From: JAPUDQ01 sp964538665
Lineage (GTDB): Bacteria > Patescibacteriota > Saccharimonadia > Saccharimonadales > Saccharimonadaceae
Assembly: GCA_964538665.1 (NCBI GenBank)
Contig: CAZIEB010000003.1
Span: 1 to 39,912 of the forward strand
DNA length: 39,912 nucleotides
Direction of reading: 5' to 3'
Made by a program: the position numbers and the translations under genes. Of the stretch, positions 30,500-38,382 are shown piece after piece; the stretch's first letter is position 1; each line of letters opens with the position of its first letter. The notes beneath the pieces were generated by a model, which was not told the origin of the DNA, did not search any database, and was given only the letters and a program-made list of their open reading frames with translations.

Positions 30500-30960
30500 T
30501 GAAGACATTTTCACTCAAAGCATCAGAAGTTGACCACAAATGGGTCATCATTGATGCCGCATCAGCGCCGTTGGGTCGCGTTGCGACTGTCATCGCCCAG
30601 CGTTTGACAGGCAAGTACAAACCGACTTACACACCGCACATGGATGATGGAGACTATGTTGTAGTTATCAATGCTGACAACGTTGTCCTTACAGGCAACA
30701 AAGAAAACACCATGATGTACTACGCGCACTCAGGATTCCCCGGTGGGCTTACCGAGCGTACGTACGCGCAGACAAAAGCCTCGGATTCACGCAAGATTGT
30801 CGAGCACGCTGTTGCAGGAATGATCCCACGCAACAAGCTGCACGCCGTTCGTATGACACGCCTCCGCGTATTCCCGGGTGCTGAGCACACGCACGCGCCG
30901 CAAAAACCAACGAAAATAGAGGTTTCTTCCGCCGCTAAAGCCAACAAGGAGAACAAATAA
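30499..30960 (+). CDS. rplM: ribosomal protein uL13
   Basis: Large-subunit protein uL13 (153 aa), an early assembly protein. Family segments: KWVIIDAASAPLGRVATVIAQRLTGKYKPTYTPHMDDGDYVVVINADNVVLTGNKE, YYAHSGFPGGLTE and AVAGMIPRNKLHAVRMTRLRVFPGAEHTHAPQKP. A Lys-rich tail of about 12 residues follows. It overlaps rplQ by one base, and rpsI follows after one base. Confidence 0.97.
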   Translation: MKTFSLKASEVDHKWVIIDAASAPLGRVATVIAQRLTGKYKPTYTPHMDDGDYVVVINADNVVLTGNKENTMMYYAHSGFPGGLTERTYAQTKASDSRKIVEHAVAGMIPRNKLHAVRMTRLRVFPGAEHTHAPQKPTKIEVSSAAKANKENK

Positions 30961-30961
30961 T

Positions 30962-31363
30962 ATGGCCAAATCAAATACCTATTTCTACGGGCTCGGTCGT
31001 CGCAAGGCAGCGACTGCTCGTGCACGACTGATGGGCGGCAAAGGCAACATCACGATCAACGGTAAATCAGCCGACGAATATTTCGATGGCAACAAAACCC
31101 TTGTCGCCGAAATCACCGATCCACTTGCAGCGATTGGCAAGCAGGACTCTTTCGATGTGACGATTGTTGTAAGTGGTGGTGGTATGAGCGGTCAGGTAGA
31201 CGCGTGCAAACTCGCAATCGCAAAGAGCATCAGTGAAATGGACGAATCACTTCGTGGTACGCTCAAAAAAGCTGGTCTGCTCAAGCGCGATCCACGCGAA
31301 AAAGAGCGCAAAAAATACGGCCTCCGATCGGCCCGAAAACGCGAACAGTACTCAAAGCGTTAA
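30962..31363 (+). CDS. rpsI: ribosomal protein uS9
   Basis: Small-subunit protein uS9 (133 aa); its C-terminal Arg touches the P-site tRNA. Family segments: FYGLGRRKAATARARLMGGKGNITINGKSADEYF, VSGGGMSGQVDACKLAIAKSI and KKAGLLKRDPREKERKKYGLRSARKREQYSKR. The end is SKR, the family signature. It closes the cluster and is followed by an intrinsic terminator. Confidence 0.97.
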   Translation: MAKSNTYFYGLGRRKAATARARLMGGKGNITINGKSADEYFDGNKTLVAEITDPLAAIGKQDSFDVTIVVSGGGMSGQVDACKLAIAKSISEMDESLRGTLKKAGLLKRDPREKERKKYGLRSARKREQYSKR

Positions 31364-31384
31364 GTATCGCGTCACGGTACTTCA

Positions 31385-31411
31385 AAAACTCTCCAACTAC
31401 GGAGAGTTTTT
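31385..31411 (+). terminator. terminator after rpsI
   Basis: Perfect 10-bp stem (AAAACTCTCC, 31385-31394, and GGAGAGTTTT, 31401-31410) with a 6-nt loop and a further T. It lies 21 bases after the rpsI stop. Confidence 0.92.
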
Positions 31412-31437
31412 GTATTAGATAGAGCTAATACATGAAG

Positions 31438-31443
31438 TATACT
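31438..31443 (+). promoter_or_regulatory. -10 box of tgt
   Basis: TATACT, 11 bases before the tgt ATG. The predicted transcript would have a leader of about 5 nt. No Shine-Dalgarno site is present. Confidence 0.55.
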
Positions 31444-31454
31444 AATAAGGTTGT

Positions 31455-32642
31455 ATGAAAACGTTTAATTTTGAGGTGAAAACTCGTAAGGGACTGATGC
31501 GCACGGGGCGTATCTCTACTCCTCATGGCGCTATTTCAACACCCGCGTTTATACCTGTTGCGACCAAGGCCGCTATGAAAGGCTTGACGACAGATATGAT
31601 GGAGCAGGTAGGAGCGCAAGCCTTGCTCAGCAACGCTTACCATTTGTATATTCAGCCAGGCAACGAGTTGGTTGCTGAAGCGGGCGGGTTATCTCAATTT
31701 ATGGCGTGGCCAGGCCCAACGTTCACTGATTCTGGAGGATTTCAGGTATTGTCGCTTGGGAGTGGCTACAAGAAAGTCATCTCTATGGTAAGTGATGAAG
31801 CAACCATAGCCGAAAGAAGCACGCGTCGTGCATTCGTAGATGAAGATGGTGTCAATTTCAAGTCTCACCGAGATGGTACAATTCATCGATTTACCGCTGA
31901 AGTTTCGATGCAAATTCAGTACGATCTTGGCGCTGATATCTGCTTTGCATTTGACGAGCTGACTTCACTTGCAGATACACCTGAGTATCACAGAGAAGCA
32001 CTCGATCGGACACATAGATGGGCCAACAGGTCACTCTCGCATTTTCGCAAGCTACATGAGCAGTGCAATCGTCCGTACCAGGCACTGTATGGTGTCCTGC
32101 AAGGTGCTAATATTGAGTCACTGAGGCGGGAGACTGCGCGGTATCTCGGGGCAATGGAGTTTGATGGCTACGGCATTGGTGGCGCTATCGAAAAACAACA
32201 GCTCGGGGAGATAGTGCGTTGGGTCAACGAAGAGTTACCTGAGTACAGGCCACGCCACCTACTTGGCATCAGTGAGCCGTCTGATATCTTTGCGGCTGTC
32301 GAGCAGGGTGTCGATACATTTGACTGTGTCGCACCAACCCGTGAAGCCAGAAACGGAGCAATATATACCTTTGATGGGCGTTACAATCTCAAAGTTGCAA
32401 GATACAAAAATGATTTTTCGCCCCTCGACCCTGACTGTGAGTGCTCTGTCTGCAAAAAATACACAAAGGCCTACATATACCATCTGTTCAAAAGCAAAGA
32501 GATGTTAGCGGCGACACTCGCTTCGTATCACAATACTGCGTTCATATTAAGGTTGGTCGATCAGATACGAGCCTCTATCGATAACGATACGTTCGATACG
32601 CATAGGCTGCAGTTTATAGAACGGTATTATAAATCAATGTGA
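31455..32642 (+). CDS. tgt: queuine/preQ1 tRNA-ribosyltransferase
   Basis: Tgt (395 aa) exchanges guanine 34 of GUN-anticodon tRNAs for a queuosine precursor. Visible landmarks are TDSGGFQVLSLG with Asp92 (base recognition), GVLQGAN, a GIGGAIE loop, and DCVAPTREARNGA with Asp290 as the likely nucleophile. The zinc site is complete: Cys328, Cys330 and Cys333 (CECSVC) plus His359 (ASYHN), in contrast to the cysteine-free ribosomal proteins and RpoC nearby. The length fits the bacterial enzyme. No queuosine biosynthesis genes (queC, queD, queE, queF, queA, queG) are in the window; the transporter gene that follows converges and overlaps by 16 bases. A TATACT box lies just before the start. Confidence 0.95.
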   Translation: MKTFNFEVKTRKGLMRTGRISTPHGAISTPAFIPVATKAAMKGLTTDMMEQVGAQALLSNAYHLYIQPGNELVAEAGGLSQFMAWPGPTFTDSGGFQVLSLGSGYKKVISMVSDEATIAERSTRRAFVDEDGVNFKSHRDGTIHRFTAEVSMQIQYDLGADICFAFDELTSLADTPEYHREALDRTHRWANRSLSHFRKLHEQCNRPYQALYGVLQGANIESLRRETARYLGAMEFDGYGIGGAIEKQQLGEIVRWVNEELPEYRPRHLLGISEPSDIFAAVEQGVDTFDCVAPTREARNGAIYTFDGRYNLKVARYKNDFSPLDPDCECSVCKKYTKAYIYHLFKSKEMLAATLASYHNTAFILRLVDQIRASIDNDTFDTHRLQFIERYYKSM

Positions 32643-33298
32643 AAAGGTGAGAAGTTTGTCTTGCGGTCATAGGTGTCGACGCCTTCTCGAGCCTTGAGAA
32701 ACGCTATGGCACGATAGGTGACCGGTAGCAGCACTATTTCAGCCATCGTCTTAAATAACCATCCGACAGCGATAAATACCAGCATCTCTTGTGCGCCAAG
32801 TATGCCTCCGAAGGCGATCAGCGCGAATACGATGGTATCGAGACCTTGGCCTGCTACGGTCGATCCTACTAGTCGAAGCCACAGTTTTTTACCTTTTGTC
32901 TTGACCTTTAGTTTTGCCAATATATAAGAATTTACAAATTCGCCTACTACGTATGCGGCGAGGCTTGCGATAACTATGCGCGGCAGAAATCCGACTACTG
33001 CTTCAAATGCGGCTTGATCTTGGTACATTTCTGCAGGAGGTAAATATCTGACGATAGTGAGAGACACAACTGCCAGTAGCATCACAAAAAATCCAGTCCA
33101 TATTGCCCGGCGTGCGTACCGATAACCATACACCTCTGTCAAGATGTCGCCAAAAATATATATGAGCGGGAAAAGTACCGCGCCACCGTCAGTGATGATA
33201 GGGCCAAATGCCACCAATTTGGTCGCGGCAATATTTGATATCAGCAATATAGAAGCAAACGCGGCTAGGATTAGGTCATAATATCGGAATTTTTTCAT
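32627..33298 (-). CDS. YhhQ-family queuosine precursor transporter
   Basis: An integral membrane protein (223 aa from the chosen start) of the YhhQ/VUT family, whose E. coli member imports preQ0 and preQ1. About six membrane segments are visible. The family hallmarks are ISNIAATKLVAFGP, GGAVLFPLIYIFGDILTEVYGYRYARRAIW, VGEFVNSYILAKLK and GQGLDTIVFALIAFGG. I start at MKKFRYYDL (33298), right after the stop of the HD gene (TGATAATG), since the earlier in-frame ATG lies inside that gene. Its end overlaps the end of tgt by 16 bases; with tgt it forms a queuosine-salvage pair. Confidence 0.88.
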   Translation of the reverse strand: MKKFRYYDLILAAFASILLISNIAATKLVAFGPIITDGGAVLFPLIYIFGDILTEVYGYRYARRAIWTGFFVMLLAVVSLTIVRYLPPAEMYQDQAAFEAVVGFLPRIVIASLAAYVVGEFVNSYILAKLKVKTKGKKLWLRLVGSTVAGQGLDTIVFALIAFGGILGAQEMLVFIAVGWLFKTMAEIVLLPVTYRAIAFLKAREGVDTYDRKTNFSPFHIDL

Positions 33299-33300
33299 TA

Positions 33301-33954
33301 TCACCTGCTGCCTTCCCATTCTTCTAGGAATCGATTATAAAATTCATGCATATATGTGTCACGAGATTGTGCAATCTCACGAGCAGTGGCCGTATTGAAA
33401 GTACCTTTGAGTCTAAGTAGTTTCTCGTCAAAATGAGCCAAGGTAGAGCCAATCGAGGCTTTGTACGCTGCTGTTGAAGTAAACTCTTGCGCAGAGGCCT
33501 CGGGGTCGTGTATGAGTCTACCGGCTCGTCCACCGTACGCGAATGCTCGAGCTATACCGATAGCACCTAGCGCATCGAGACGATCAGCGTCTTGGACAAT
33601 CTGAAACTCCAATGTTTTGTCGATATCGGGGTTATCGATTGATTTGCTATACGACATATTTTCGATGATATGCAAGATGTGATTTATTGAACTCTCATCA
33701 AGTCCAATCTCAGCTAGAAAATCTCGCACAATTGAATGATCGTCATCCTCTGTGCCAAGAACTTTTCGATCACCTATGTCATGTAGTAATGATGCTGGCA
33801 CTATTATCCGTGTATCACCGCCCTCCAGTGCTTGTATATGCAGTGCATTATTCCGAGTACGAACAGCATGCCAAAAATCATGGCCAGTCGGCTCTCCTGA
33901 AAGCCTGTCTCTTGCAAAATTTTCCATTTCCTCTATCTTCGATGTTTCGCTCAT
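33301..33954 (-). CDS. HD-domain phosphohydrolase (YedJ-like)
   Basis: A 217-aa HD-superfamily hydrolase. The metal-binding residues are visible: HDFWHAVR (His25, His29), LLHDIGDRK (His58, Asp59) and VQDADRLDALGAIGIARAFAYGG (Asp122/Asp124). This pattern is that of the YedJ group of HD proteins, whose substrates are not well defined but are likely phosphate esters or nucleotides. It precedes the transporter gene by three bases and is probably cotranscribed with it. A TATACT box lies 7 bases before the ATG, with no ribosome-binding site. Confidence 0.85.
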   Translation of the reverse strand: MSETSKIEEMENFARDRLSGEPTGHDFWHAVRTRNNALHIQALEGGDTRIIVPASLLHDIGDRKVLGTEDDDHSIVRDFLAEIGLDESSINHILHIIENMSYSKSIDNPDIDKTLEFQIVQDADRLDALGAIGIARAFAYGGRAGRLIHDPEASAQEFTSTAAYKASIGSTLAHFDEKLLRLKGTFNTATAREIAQSRDTYMHEFYNRFLEEWEGSR

Positions 33955-33961
33955 ATATATA

Positions 33962-33967
33962 AGTATA
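33962..33967 (-). promoter_or_regulatory. -10 box of the HD gene
   Basis: TATACT on the minus strand (complement of 33962-33967), 7 bases before the ATG at 33954 and 10 bases after the large inverted repeat. The transcript is predicted to be leaderless. Confidence 0.55.
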
Positions 33968-33976
33968 TACGAAAAC

Positions 33977-34031
33977 GACCCGCCGATGACGACGTGTGCA
34001 TGGGATGAGCCATGGGTCGCTTCGGCGGGTC
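33977..34031 (-). terminator. large terminator-like inverted repeat
   Basis: GACCCGCCG (33977-33985) and CGGCGGGTC (34023-34031) form a perfect 9-bp stem. Nested inside are CGAC/GTCG (33990-33993 with 34016-34019) and CATGG/CCATG (33999-34003 with 34010-34014). On the minus strand the stem is followed by GTTTTC, so it can end the transcript of the small gene at 34061. It then runs straight into the promoter of the HD gene. Confidence 0.65.
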
Positions 34032-34060
34032 TACCGCGGTTGTCGGAGGATGTGAAGGAT

Positions 34061-34237
34061 TCAGTTGTCTTGCGGCGTACGTTTTCTTGGCGCCAAGAAC
34101 TCCTTCATTATATAGCCGGAGATAAAACTGATGACGGTCGCGGGAACAGGATACATTCCGTAGCTTCTGGTGATATAAATCACCGCTACGAAAGTCAAGA
34201 TTCCTGCAATCCATGCAACGGCATTGCTGCGCTTCAC
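34061..34237 (-). CDS. 58-aa membrane protein, unknown
   Basis: A small open frame with a GTG start (34237), a GGAG site 5 bases before it and a TGA stop. The product has a basic start (MKRSN), a membrane segment at residues 6-22 (AVAWIAGILTFVAVIYI), a short Tyr/Pro turn (SYGMYPVPA), a second hydrophobic stretch at 33-43 (TVISFISGYI) and a basic tail (RKRTPQDN). The codon pattern and topology are those of a real hairpin membrane protein. A terminator-like repeat follows 30 bases after the stop. I do not know its function; holin-like or small regulatory membrane proteins look similar. Confidence 0.6.
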   Translation of the reverse strand: MKRSNAVAWIAGILTFVAVIYITRSYGMYPVPATVISFISGYIMKEFLAPRKRTPQDN

Positions 34238-34348
34238 TGTAACTCCGTTCTCTCAACGTACAAACTTGGTAGCATAACTATATCATAAAATCCAAGCTAA
34301 TCAATATAAAAATAAACGAGAGTATACCCTAATAACATGTAGGAACTA

Positions 34349-35065
34349 CTATTTGGGATGAATCAGGGCTTCCCACCTATAGGCGTTGTTACGGCTTAGG
34401 GCTCCAAAGGCTGCCCGGTTAGTCCTGGCAAATTGAGTTTCGTAAGTCCGAGAGGCCTCTTGTTTTCTACGCTGTTCATCTTCTGTAAGTTCAACGGGTT
34501 CTATTTCAATATCCAAGTCAAGCTCTCGTTCAATCTCTTCTATCTGTAAACGTTCCGGCCAATGGCTCATTCGCATTACAGGTAGCATATAGGGTATATC
34601 AACAAAGAAACTTACATTCCGACCACGAGCTAATAATTCTCGGCCAACTTGTCGAGTAATTACATGGTCTACATGACTACGACCATACTTGCCGATCCCA
34701 GCAGCAGCAATAAGTAATGCGTCATGAGATGATACAGATTCAATCCTATCCGCAATTTCAGCAATAGATGGTTGAGTGTCTCGATACTCTCTTTCTAGAA
34801 AGTCAAGGTTTACAGCTTCGGTAGAGGCTACCGCTAAAGCCCGTTCGTTCTCTCGTATACGTGCACTCATAACATCATGAGAACTATTAAAACCTGTTGA
34901 TAAGTCCCACTTACTCGGCGTCGGATCATCGGGAATACCTGTAAAAATTGTTAGTACTCTTGACCCAAGCTTCTCAACTTGATGCCAAGAACTAAAAGCC
35001 GCATCATCTAAATGGGGGGAGAGTAAGTCTATTTTTGCAGGCTTTAATTCGTTATGAGCGCTCAT
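34349..35065 (-). CDS. PIG-L/LmbE-family deacetylase
   Basis: A 238-aa protein of the PIG-L (LmbE) family, zinc enzymes that remove N-acetyl groups from sugars or similar compounds. The metal motif PHLDD lies at residues 17-21 (SPHLDDAAFS) and the second motif HVDH at 131-134. The start at 35065 is chosen because it gives the family N-terminus shortly before the PHxDD motif and has a GGAG site about 10 bases upstream; a longer frame lies within the neighbouring gene. It overlaps the glycosyltransferase gene by 14 bases, so the two probably act on the same glycan. The substrate is unknown. Confidence 0.85.
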   Translation of the reverse strand: MSAHNELKPAKIDLLSPHLDDAAFSSWHQVEKLGSRVLTIFTGIPDDPTPSKWDLSTGFNSSHDVMSARIRENERALAVASTEAVNLDFLEREYRDTQPSIAEIADRIESVSSHDALLIAAAGIGKYGRSHVDHVITRQVGRELLARGRNVSFFVDIPYMLPVMRMSHWPERLQIEEIERELDLDIEIEPVELTEDEQRRKQEASRTYETQFARTNRAAFGALSRNNAYRWEALIHPK

Positions 35066-35891
35066 TAGGCGTGAATTCTCCGTAGTCTTGAGCATATCGC
35101 GCCACTCTCGCCTGAAGCCCACTCGCACCCGTTAATCGGATGAGCGTCTTAAGACTATCGTATCTATCTCCTCTTGTCACTACTAACGCACGCAAGCCAA
35201 GTGCGCGTGATACCTTGCCCCCTTGCCCCTCTACCATATCGGCGATTTTCTCCTCTTCTGCGATGAATAAATCGGGAGGTAATTGCATATATTCCTCGTA
35301 AAAATCATCATGTTCGGAGAAGTGGATGCCCATGTTGGCACCTCTGCCCACTGGTCTTTTATTTCTTACAAGACTGTTTAGGTCTTTTGCAAATGCATAT
35401 GCTGTTCGGATAGTGTCGATATGAGGCGCTTCGCCGTGTGCATAAGCTACGGAGCCGTAACGAACATGTGATTCTTCCGCATGATGACCAGTTGGACTGA
35501 TACTCTCCGCCCAGTTACGTCCAACAAGCGTGTCTGCGTCGGTAAAGAGTACGGAACGACTTGTACCTTCATGGGTAAGCACATGACTTACGCCCATCTG
35601 CAAAGCATCCATCTTATGCACCGCACCCGTGAGCGCTTTTGCACCCATAGCGCTGGCGAACTCTTGTGTACGATCATTGCTGCCATTTTCGATGACTATA
35701 GGCATTACCGCCTTGCGACTGTCTGCTAATGCTAGAAGAGTTGCCGGAAGATCGGCTTGTTCGTTACGGGCAGCAATTACTACAGGTAGGCCATCTTCTC
35801 TAAATTGGCCCTTACTAAACTCTGCATAGTCCCGAATGATCTCTTCACTAGGGGTGCTACGCAAATAATTCATCTTTTTTGGAGAGATCAC
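35052..35891 (-). CDS. family 2-like glycosyltransferase
   Basis: A glycosyltransferase with a GT-A fold (279 aa). The N-terminal nucleotide-sugar region reads LPVVIAARNEQADLPATLLAL, then MPIVIENGSNDRTQEFA and the metal-binding DxD as LFTDADTLVGRNW (about residues 116-122). Further on, GANMGIHFSEHDDF and LFIAEEEKIADMV resemble the acceptor region of GT2 enzymes. No membrane segment is seen. The start is a GTG (35891); an ATG six codons later is equally possible. It is cotranscribed with the PIG-L gene. Confidence 0.82.
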   Translation of the reverse strand: MISPKKMNYLRSTPSEEIIRDYAEFSKGQFREDGLPVVIAARNEQADLPATLLALADSRKAVMPIVIENGSNDRTQEFASAMGAKALTGAVHKMDALQMGVSHVLTHEGTSRSVLFTDADTLVGRNWAESISPTGHHAEESHVRYGSVAYAHGEAPHIDTIRTAYAFAKDLNSLVRNKRPVGRGANMGIHFSEHDDFYEEYMQLPPDLFIAEEEKIADMVEGQGGKVSRALGLRALVVTRGDRYDSLKTLIRLTGASGLQARVARYAQDYGEFTPNERS

Positions 35892-35958
35892 AGCAAATAC
35901 TCACATGCCATAAGCAAACTTTGTTATTATTAGGAGTATAATAACACGTAACCCACTT

Positions 35959-36486
35959 ATGAGCAACTACCAACCTCCCGTAATTATCCAGCATTCACCC
36001 ATATTCAGGCACCTTGCATATGCAGGCGGGCTACCGCTTTTATATGGAGCAATCATCTTTTATGCCCTTACGAGACGGCAACGTGGACCGAGGACCAGAG
36101 CGCTTATCACGTGGAAGGATAAGGTTCTCCTTGTGCGGAATGTTGCAGATCATAACAGATGGACATTACCTGGAGGCGGCCCGAAACCAAGTGAAAGCTA
36201 TATAGCATCAATCGCAAGGGAGCTCCGCGAAGAGCTTTCCATACGGCAGCCAGCTGAAAAGCTGCAATTAATTAAACAATATGATAAAACTGAGGTAGGT
36301 GAGCCATATGATAAAATTTGTTACTCCCTTGATCTTTCAGGGTCCCGATTATCAAAAATCACCTTGAGTAACGAGATACTTGAGGCTCGATGGTTTTCGA
36401 CTACTCGGCTGCCTCTCCGATTATCACCTGTGGTTGAACTGGCACTTCGTGATCACTTTGTAAGGCAGTCTCGTCATAGTTCATAG
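35959..36486 (+). CDS. Nudix hydrolase with N-terminal membrane segment
   Basis: A 175-aa Nudix protein that probably hydrolyses a nucleoside diphosphate linked to another group. The Nudix box runs from residue 73 to 95: Gly73, Glu79, then RELREELSI (87-95). It fits Gx5Ex7REUxEExGU except that the Gly near the end is Ser94. A hydrophobic segment at residues 19-37 suggests membrane attachment, which is unusual for the family. A perfect TATAAT (35937-35942) lies 16 bases before the ATG; no ribosome-binding site is present. The last 86 bases overlap the end of the convergent sugar-transferase gene. Confidence 0.83.
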   Translation: MSNYQPPVIIQHSPIFRHLAYAGGLPLLYGAIIFYALTRRQRGPRTRALITWKDKVLLVRNVADHNRWTLPGGGPKPSESYIASIARELREELSIRQPAEKLQLIKQYDKTEVGEPYDKICYSLDLSGSRLSKITLSNEILEARWFSTTRLPLRLSPVVELALRDHFVRQSRHSS

Positions 36487-37204
36487 ACGAGGAAGCTGCT
36501 CGACGACTGAATAAATCTGTAATCACACTCCTTGTAGTTTCTAGAATTATGCGCTTGTCTTCGTCCCAGCTCGCATTCTGAGTATATGCAATATCGGCAG
36601 CCGCGACCTCCTGGGGACTGTTCTCGTATCCTGGAATGTGTTGTGCAGGGCTTAATCCATTGACGAGGCCGGGTTTGCTTATCCTACGTGCCATGAGCCA
36701 CTCAGCCTGCCCGGATGGGTCAAGTGAATCCATAATCTCTTCAAATTCTGGCTTAACAATAGGGCGAGGGCCTACTACCGACATCTTACCAGCCAGTACT
36801 AAGCCGAATTGAGGCGTTTCATCGAGGTGCATTTTGCGTACCAGTCTGGACAATTTGCCCGCAGCTCTTGTATGGTTGTGTCCATTTTGAGAGGGTCGAT
36901 GTTCAATCGGACCAGCCAAAATCCTCAACTTCGGAACCCAAAGCTCACTCTCAGGATTTCCAACCCTTTCCTGCCGAAATATTGGCATGTGGCGATTTTC
37001 GATCATGACCGCTGTTAGTGCCGCCATACCTAAGGGCGCCGCTAGGGTTGAAGCGGCGGAAGAAAACAATATATCAAATGATCTCTTTTCTTTGCTTTTT
37101 AACCATTCTTTACCTGACTTCACAAATGAAAAATATCGTAACATATATAGAGATGCGAGGCAAGAGCTGATGTACCCGGGGTAGAGCGCTAAGAAAAAAG
37201 CCAA
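36401..37204 (-). CDS. bacterial sugar transferase (undecaprenyl-phosphate type)
   Basis: A protein of the bacterial sugar-transferase family (WcaJ/PglC-like phosphoglycosyl transferases), which attach the first sugar phosphate to a lipid carrier. The family pattern is visible: KEKRSFDILFSSAAS with a membrane helix, MPIFRQERVGN, RKMHLDETPQFGLVLAGKMSVVGPRPI (the usual LDELPQ motif reads LDETPQ) and SKPGLVNGLS. It lacks the four extra membrane helices of WcaJ, so it resembles the short PglC type. The first 20 residues are uncertain; an ATG at 37144 (MLRYFSFVKS) is a good alternative start. It converges with the Nudix gene with an 86-base overlap. Confidence 0.82.
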   Translation of the reverse strand: MAFFLALYPGYISSCLASLYMLRYFSFVKSGKEWLKSKEKRSFDILFSSAASTLAAPLGMAALTAVMIENRHMPIFRQERVGNPESELWVPKLRILAGPIEHRPSQNGHNHTRAAGKLSRLVRKMHLDETPQFGLVLAGKMSVVGPRPIVKPEFEEIMDSLDPSGQAEWLMARRISKPGLVNGLSPAQHIPGYENSPQEVAAADIAYTQNASWDEDKRIILETTRSVITDLFSRRAASSSMNYDETALQSDHEVPVQPQVIIGEAAE

Positions 37205-37216
37205 TAGTCAGCATCG

Positions 37217-38113
37217 TTAATCCGTCCATGGGAGTTTCGTGAGTACTACAGGTTGTATCGGCTCCTCCGGATCATCCCCGTATTCATCAATCGGAAGCCA
37301 AACTTTGCCTTTGTAATCAGAGTTCAGGATATGCTCCAGCCTCGTTGTAGCAAAAGTTAGTTCTTCATAGCTTTCTCGTAGTTCGTAGGCTAAGCGCTTC
37401 CTGAGTCGTTTGTGCACGCTCTTGTTCTGGACGACTAGTAAAACCGTCGGCAGTGCGCCATCGTCGTCATATCGCGCCCACTCGCCGCTACCAGCATACT
37501 CCAGGTACTTCTTGATTCCACGGATCAGTACAAAGAATGGTTGGCTGGCTTCAAAGATATCCAAGAAGAAATACCGATCTTCTTTGCTGGTCTTAATACA
37601 AATGCAGGCGTCCTGTAGTGGATTTGGCATAAAGTCGTACTTTTCGTAGCTTAGTCGGCTTTTAGTAAGAAAGTAGAGCTTGCCATTTGGGTGAAGCTCC
37701 TTGAGAGCCAGATAAATGCTCAGTACATTCTTACAGTGTTCAATAAAGCCTTCGCTGGCGTCCTTGTCTTTGTAGAGACGCTTGATATTAATTGGTTCGT
37801 CGGACTCACGCGGCTGAAGTAATTCAAGCATACGGGCACCTTGCGGAGTTAAATAGTAGGCTGCCGGTTTACCCTTGAGCTTATATGACTTGTCGTAGCA
37901 CTTGGCAATGAGGTTCTGGTCTTCGAGTATCTTCAGGCGTTTCTGTACGGCTTTACTATTCGGCTTTTGCTGGTATCTAGCTATTTGCTCACTACTTGCA
38001 AACCTGAATCTCCATAGCAATTGTAGGACTGCTACTTGTTCTTCGTTTAACTTTTTACGGTATTTTGGTTCTGATGTGCTGAGTTTATTGGTTATTTGAG
38101 TATTGTCTGGCAT
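37217..38113 (-). CDS. replication-relaxation-like winged-helix protein
   Basis: A 298-aa protein similar to the replication-relaxation family found on plasmids and integrative elements. An N-terminal winged helix is clear (residues 20-100: LNEEQVAVLQLLWRFRFASSEQIARYQ, then KAVQKRLKILEDQNLIAKCY and AAYYLTPQGARMLELL). The C-terminal part has the family's alpha/beta layout (EHCKNVLSIYLALKELHPNGKLYFLTKSRLSYE, DRYFFLDIFEA, TVLLVVQNK, RLRKRLAYELRE). It lies 13 bases upstream of the sugar-transferase gene on the same strand and about 380 bases from the transposase. Its presence suggests a remnant of a mobile element. The assignment rests on domain pattern only. Confidence 0.65.
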   Translation of the reverse strand: MPDNTQITNKLSTSEPKYRKKLNEEQVAVLQLLWRFRFASSEQIARYQQKPNSKAVQKRLKILEDQNLIAKCYDKSYKLKGKPAAYYLTPQGARMLELLQPRESDEPINIKRLYKDKDASEGFIEHCKNVLSIYLALKELHPNGKLYFLTKSRLSYEKYDFMPNPLQDACICIKTSKEDRYFFLDIFEASQPFFVLIRGIKKYLEYAGSGEWARYDDDGALPTVLLVVQNKSVHKRLRKRLAYELRESYEELTFATTRLEHILNSDYKGKVWLPIDEYGDDPEEPIQPVVLTKLPWTD

Positions 38114-38208
38114 TTTAGAGTTTGTAAGTCATTAACGGTTATTAGATTTTATAGATGTAATTTATTGGATTGGCTATGTACCTATGTTCTTCTGCCTACC
38201 CCTCCTAC

Positions 38209-38226
38209 TCCTATATTTATATAGGA
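38209..38226. repeat. perfect palindrome in a gene-free region
   Basis: TCCTATAT and ATATAGGA around TT, an 18-base near-palindrome followed by GGAAGGAAGGGAG purine repeats. It is in the 269-base gap between the replication-relaxation gene and the small gene at 38383, which otherwise holds only A/T-rich sequence. It could be an operator or a replication-related site; no tandem iterons are seen. Confidence 0.55.
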
Positions 38227-38370
38227 AGGAAGGGAGACGATGTTATTAGTTTAACAGATTAGATATTATGAAGTAGGTTGGGTGTCAGTAGGTAACTTTT
38301 TATAGTACTTAGATCCTCAGCAATTATCACGCCGACCTGTCCAGATTAAGCCTTATGACACCCAACGCGC

Positions 38371-38376
38371 TATAAT
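38371..38376 (+). promoter_or_regulatory. -10 box of the 38383 gene
   Basis: A perfect TATAAT, 6 bases before the ATG at 38383. Another predicted leaderless start. Confidence 0.55.
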
Positions 38377-38382
38377 ACCCCT

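Noticed and set aside
33951..34256. 101-aa minus-strand frame in the 33.9-34.3 kb gap
   Set aside because: Odd composition (many Cys, Arg and His) and it overlaps the large inverted repeat; a 58-aa frame in another phase has membrane topology and a ribosome-binding site and is preferred.
38209..38226. Chromosomal replication origin
   Set aside because: No DnaA-box cluster and no dnaA or dnaN nearby; a single palindrome is not enough.
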